Notes under the pieces: generated by a model
What the model was told of the DNA's origin: nothing
What the model saw: the letters and a program-made list of their open reading frames with translations, nothing else
Database searches by the model: none
NCBI GenBank assembly: GCA_030830245.1
Contig: JAURNJ010000284.1
Span: forward strand, 1-9,121
Source: Novosphingobium sp.
GTDB lineage: Bacteria; Pseudomonadota; Alphaproteobacteria; Sphingomonadales; Sphingomonadaceae
Reading direction: 5' to 3'
Length of the DNA stretch: 9,121 nucleotides
Translations under genes and position numbers: made by a program
Shown here: positions 6,615 through 9,121 of the stretch, in pieces
How positions within the stretch are numbered: position 1 is the stretch's first letter
Layout: the number at the start of each line of letters is the position of its first letter

Positions 6615-6631
6615 CGGGACTGGTCGTCGGC

Positions 6632-7036
6632 TTACCCCGGCATCCGTTCATGGCGCGGCATATCATCGCCGATCTCGTGGAACGGCTGCATGTCGCACGT
6701 GAAGATCGCCGCCTGAGGTCCGCCGAACTGCGATGGGTCGTCCATCCCACCGACCTTGACGACCAGCACAGGAAAACCGGGAACGCGCGTTACCAGGTGC
6801 GTGCCGCAGTCAGGGCAGAACTCGCGCGTCACCGGGCGTTCGATGTCATCGCGGGTGAAACCCTTGGCCTCGCCCCTGGTATAGGTGAAACCGTCTGCCG
6901 GCATCATCATGAAGAAGTTCGGGCCGCCGCCGGTGATATACTGGCATTCGCGGCAATGGCACTGAGCGCGCATGGCCGGTTCGCCCTCGGCGCGGTAGCG
7001 CACCCGCTTGCAATAGCACCCACCTTCGAATTCCAT
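6632..7036 (-). CDS. GFA-family (CENP-V/GFA domain) zinc-binding protein
   Basis: A 134-residue protein with the cysteine pattern of the glutathione-dependent formaldehyde-activating enzyme (GFA) fold: GGCYCKRVRY (C7, C9), AQCHCREC (C26, C28, C31) and EFCPDCGTHL (C74, C77), which normally bind two zinc ions. Most members have no known substrate; despite the name, few are shown to act on S-hydroxymethylglutathione, so no specific reaction is claimed. The start is taken as the ATG at 7034-7036, because GAAGG (7046-7050 on this strand) sits nine bases before it; the upstream in-frame GTG (7043-7045) touches that same GAAGG and could not use it as a ribosome binding site. If GTG is used the protein is 137 residues. 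It stands alone, convergent with tRNA-Gln and divergent from the amidohydrolase gene. Confidence 0.9.
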   Translation of the reverse strand: MEFEGGCYCKRVRYRAEGEPAMRAQCHCRECQYITGGGPNFFMMMPADGFTYTRGEAKGFTRDDIERPVTREFCPDCGTHLVTRVPGFPVLVVKVGGMDDPSQFGGPQAAIFTCDMQPFHEIGDDMPRHERMPG

Positions 7037-7045
7037 CGTGCTCAC

Positions 7046-7050
7046 CCTTC
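7046..7050 (-). promoter_or_regulatory. Ribosome binding site deciding the GFA start
   Basis: GAAGG on the minus strand lies nine bases before the ATG at 7034-7036 and zero bases before the GTG at 7043-7045, so it supports the ATG as the translation start. Confidence 0.55.
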
Positions 7051-7056
7051 AATGTT

Positions 7057-7070
7057 GCGCATGGATGCGC
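7057..7070. repeat. Inverted repeat GCGCAT-GG-ATGCGC in divergent intergenic region
   Basis: GCGCAT (7057-7062) and ATGCGC (7065-7070) are exact inverted arms separated by GG. The element sits near the centre of the 78 bases between the divergent GFA and amidohydrolase starts, the usual place for an operator shared by two promoters. No regulator gene is visible in the window, and I could not find a convincing promoter pair here. Confidence 0.4.
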
Positions 7071-7114
7071 GCGCGGGCAGTCTAGGCAGAGCAAGCGACA
7101 AGAGGGAAGAGGCA

Positions 7115-8839
7115 ATGCACGATCTGGTCATCAGGCATGGCGAGTTGGTCGATGGAACCGGCGCGCCGCCCTACCTCGCTGACATCGCGATCGATGGCGG
7201 GCTGATCTCATCGGTCGGGCAGGTTGCCGGTCGGGGCCGTGAGGAGATCGATGCGACCGGAAAGCTGGTCACGCCTGGCTTCGTCGACCTGCATACCCAT
7301 TACGATGCCCAGGCCATGTGGGACCCGGTACTGGCGCCGACTGCCTGGCATGGCGTCACCAGCGTGGTCATCTCCAACTGCTCGGTCGGGTTCGCTCCGT
7401 TGCGCCGCGATGATCGGGGCTTTCCGCTGCGTGTGCTGGAAGCGATCGAGGAAATCCCGGTCGAAGTGATGGAAGCGGGGATCGAGTGGGATTGGGAGAG
7501 CTTTCCCGAGTTTCTCGATGCGTTGGCTCGCCGCCGGCATACGCTGGACATCGCCACGCAAGTCACCCACGTCGCTCTGCGTGCCTATGCGATGGGCGCG
7601 CGCGGCGAGGCAGACGAACCCGCAAACGATGCAGACATGGCCGAGATGGCCCGGCTTGCGGAAGAAGCCCTGCGCGCGGGAGCGATGGGCATCAGCGCGT
7701 CGCGCACAAAGTTCCACCGCTTCCCCGATGGCGGCATCGTTCCCGGCACCTATGGCAACGAACACGAGCTGATCGGACTGGCTGATGCATTGGGCCGGGT
7801 CGGCGGCGGGCAGGTGATGCAGTATCTCGGCAACCCGTTCGATCTCGACCACGACCTGCCCTTCACCCGCGAGTTGGCGCGCCATGCGAAAAGTCCGGTG
7901 CATTTCATCATGAGCGATACCGAATGGCAACGGCGGCTCCATTTCGCTTCGGCCATGCGCGACGAGGAGGGTCTCGAGGTTTACGCCCATGTCCCGCCGC
8001 GCGGGGTTGGCTCGATCGGCCACTGGCGGGCGACCGAACATCCGTTCCGCAACACGGCGGCGGTCAGGGCCATCGCACACATGCCCTGGCCGGAACGGCT
8101 GGAGCGCCTGCGCGATCCGGCACTGCGGGCCGAGGCGATTGTCCAGGCCGCCGCAGATCCCGACAGCTTCTTCCGGTCCTTCACGTTCGACCGGCTGTTC
8201 GAGCTGACCGACGACTTCGACTACGAGCCCGACCCCGCGACCAAGAGCCTTGCCGCACTGGCGGCGGCGAGCGGCGAAGATCCCTATGGACTCGCCTGGG
8301 ACATCATGACGGCCAGGGATGGCACCGGCATGATCTGGGGGCCGCTGACCAATTACAAGGCAGGCGACCTTTCCACCGTTCGCGAGCTGCTGCAGCATCC
8401 GCTGACGCTCACCAGCCTGTCAGACGGCGGCGCGCATTCCACGCGCATCTGCGACAGCGCGGGCACGACCTTCATGCTTGCCCACTGGTGCCGCGACCGC
8501 AAGCGCGGGCCGACCCTGCCCATCGAGCAGGTAGTGCGCTGGCTCAGCCGCGACACCGCCTTCGCCTACGGCATGAGGGACCGGGGCGTGCTCGCGCCGG
8601 GCTACCTCGCCGATCTCAACGTAATCGATTTCGACCGGCTCAAGCTGCACGCGCCCTACCTCGCGAACGACTTTCCCGGCGGTGCGCATCGCCTGTTGCA
8701 GCGCGCGGAGGGCTATGAAGCGACGATCAAGCGCGGGGTTGTCACTTTCCGCAATGGCGAGCATTGCGGCGTCTATCCGGGCAGGGTAGTGCGCGGACCG
8801 CAGGCTGCGCGTGTGCCAGTCGAATCAACACATAATTGA
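7115..8839 (+). CDS. Amidohydrolase, N-acyl-D-amino-acid deacylase-like
   Basis: A 574-residue metal-dependent hydrolase of amidohydrolase family 3, related to D-aminoacylases and dihydroorotase/hydantoinase-like enzymes. It opens with the small beta domain typical of the superfamily (LVIRHGELVDGTGAP), followed by GFVDLHTHYDAQ (55-66) with the HxH metal motif H60/H62, WHGVTSVVISNCSVGFAP (78-95) with C89 where D-aminoacylases have a zinc-bridging Cys, and SDGGAH (436-441) with the likely catalytic Asp437. The end (DRGVLAPGYLADLNVIDFD) is the usual closing strand. The ATG at 7115-7117 is chosen for its strong GGGAAGAGG (7104-7112); the frame remains open upstream to 6611 only as antisense of the GFA gene. 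The SDR gene follows after 12 bases, suggesting a catabolic operon. The expected His after the 220s region reads as Gln (GGGQVMQYL), so the substrate may not be an N-acyl-D-amino acid. Confidence 0.9.
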   Translation: MHDLVIRHGELVDGTGAPPYLADIAIDGGLISSVGQVAGRGREEIDATGKLVTPGFVDLHTHYDAQAMWDPVLAPTAWHGVTSVVISNCSVGFAPLRRDDRGFPLRVLEAIEEIPVEVMEAGIEWDWESFPEFLDALARRRHTLDIATQVTHVALRAYAMGARGEADEPANDADMAEMARLAEEALRAGAMGISASRTKFHRFPDGGIVPGTYGNEHELIGLADALGRVGGGQVMQYLGNPFDLDHDLPFTRELARHAKSPVHFIMSDTEWQRRLHFASAMRDEEGLEVYAHVPPRGVGSIGHWRATEHPFRNTAAVRAIAHMPWPERLERLRDPALRAEAIVQAAADPDSFFRSFTFDRLFELTDDFDYEPDPATKSLAALAAASGEDPYGLAWDIMTARDGTGMIWGPLTNYKAGDLSTVRELLQHPLTLTSLSDGGAHSTRICDSAGTTFMLAHWCRDRKRGPTLPIEQVVRWLSRDTAFAYGMRDRGVLAPGYLADLNVIDFDRLKLHAPYLANDFPGGAHRLLQRAEGYEATIKRGVVTFRNGEHCGVYPGRVVRGPQAARVPVESTHN

Positions 8840-8848
8840 GGGAGAGGA
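8840..8848 (+). promoter_or_regulatory. Ribosome binding site supporting a CTG start
   Basis: GGGAGAGGA directly follows the amidohydrolase stop and ends three bases before CTG at 8852-8854, with its AGG core four bases away. It is the only good Shine-Dalgarno near the SDR N-terminus and fixes the likely start at the CTG. Confidence 0.6.
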
Positions 8849-8851
8849 ACG

Positions 8852-9121
8852 CTGGACAGGAACCGGAAGCTCGAGGGCAGGCGCATCATCGTCACAGGTG
8901 CGGCATCGGGAATGGGCGCAGCAACCGCACGCCTCTTTGCAGAGCATGGCGCCAGGCTGACGCTGTTCGACATGAACGAGGCAGCGCTCAAGGCCGTCGC
9001 CGACGAGACTGGCGGCACTGCCGTCGCGATCAACCTTGCCGAAGGTCCGGCAGTCAACGAGGCAGTCAACGCGGCGGCGAGCGCGATGGGCGGGCTCGAC
9101 GGGATCGTCAATGCTGCTGGC
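8852..9121 (+). CDS. SDR-family oxidoreductase (5' part, cut by the right edge)
   Basis: Ninety codons of a short-chain dehydrogenase/reductase, about a third of the normal 250 residues, open to the window end. The Rossmann start is clear: RRIIVTGAASGMGAATARLF with the cofactor-binding TGAASGMG (15-22), the second strand ending in an acidic Asp40 (TLFDMN), which favours NAD(H) over NADP(H), and NAAG (87-90) at the last visible residues. The Asp usually seen around residue 61 for adenine contact reads Asn (INLAEG). There is no ATG, GTG or TTG in frame between the upstream stop and the Gly-rich loop; the first ATG is inside that loop (residue 21). CTG at 8852 is therefore taken as the start. 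It follows the amidohydrolase after 12 bases, in the same frame, and is probably co-transcribed with it. The substrate cannot be judged. Confidence 0.88.
   Translation, partial: MDRNRKLEGRRIIVTGAASGMGAATARLFAEHGARLTLFDMNEAALKAVADETGGTAVAINLAEGPAVNEAVNAAASAMGGLDGIVNAAG

Noticed and set aside
6502..6620. tRNA-associated integration (att) site with an island to its right
   Set aside because: No integrase gene and no direct repeat of the tRNA 3' end is visible in the window, and base composition does not obviously change past the tRNA.
6611..7114. N-terminal extension of the amidohydrolase by about 168 residues from an upstream in-frame ATG
   Set aside because: This stretch is antisense to the GFA gene, which has a complete cysteine motif set; the amidohydrolase's own beta-domain start and a strong ribosome binding site fix its start at 7115.
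7208..8398. Long minus-strand ORF of 396 codons opposite the amidohydrolase
   Set aside because: Antisense shadow: no ribosome binding site or domain is visible, and the plus strand has a full family protein.

Overview
The window looks like a chromosomal segment of a high-GC alphaproteobacterium, most likely a member of the Sphingomonadales (an Erythrobacter- or Sphingomonas-like organism). This is inferred from protein style and gene order: a prephenate dehydratase divergent from a membrane-anchored cytochrome c, a ppx/gppA-rlmE pair, and strong GC bias at third codon positions that creates many long antisense shadow ORFs. No transposase, integrase, CRISPR array, plasmid or phage gene is visible.

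Left block, minus strand (1-3662): prephenate dehydratase (last step unit of phenylalanine synthesis), a DUF4129 membrane protein, a DUF4350 membrane protein and a MoxR-type AAA+ ATPase that runs off the left edge. Each start overlaps the previous stop by 4 bp (GTGA or ATGA), so the four are almost certainly one translationally coupled operon joining amino-acid synthesis to a MoxR envelope/chaperone module whose remaining genes (commonly a DUF58 protein) would lie beyond the edge.

Middle block (3663-6361): a 117-bp divergent intergenic region; a class I cytochrome c with an N-terminal membrane anchor and an Ala/Pro-rich tail on the plus strand, closed by a good intrinsic terminator; then, convergent on the minus strand, a Ppx/GppA phosphatase followed by the 23S rRNA 2'-O-methyltransferase RlmE, again coupled by an ATGA overlap.

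Right block (6362-9121): a tRNA-Gln(CTG) with an apparent sigma70-type promoter; a GFA-family zinc-binding protein on the minus strand; then, divergent from it across a short region holding a perfect inverted repeat, an amidohydrolase of the D-aminoacylase-like type followed 12 bp later by an SDR oxidoreductase cut by the right edge. The last two look like the start of a catabolic operon. The SDR has no ATG, GTG or TTG start that would keep its Rossmann fold intact; its only sensible start is a CTG behind a good ribosome binding site.

Most of the window is ordinary housekeeping sequence. The points worth a second look are the CTG start, the altered metal-site residues of the amidohydrolase, the pheA-MoxR coupling, the inverted repeat, and the U73 discriminator of the tRNA. 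I did not find convincing evidence of an undescribed system.
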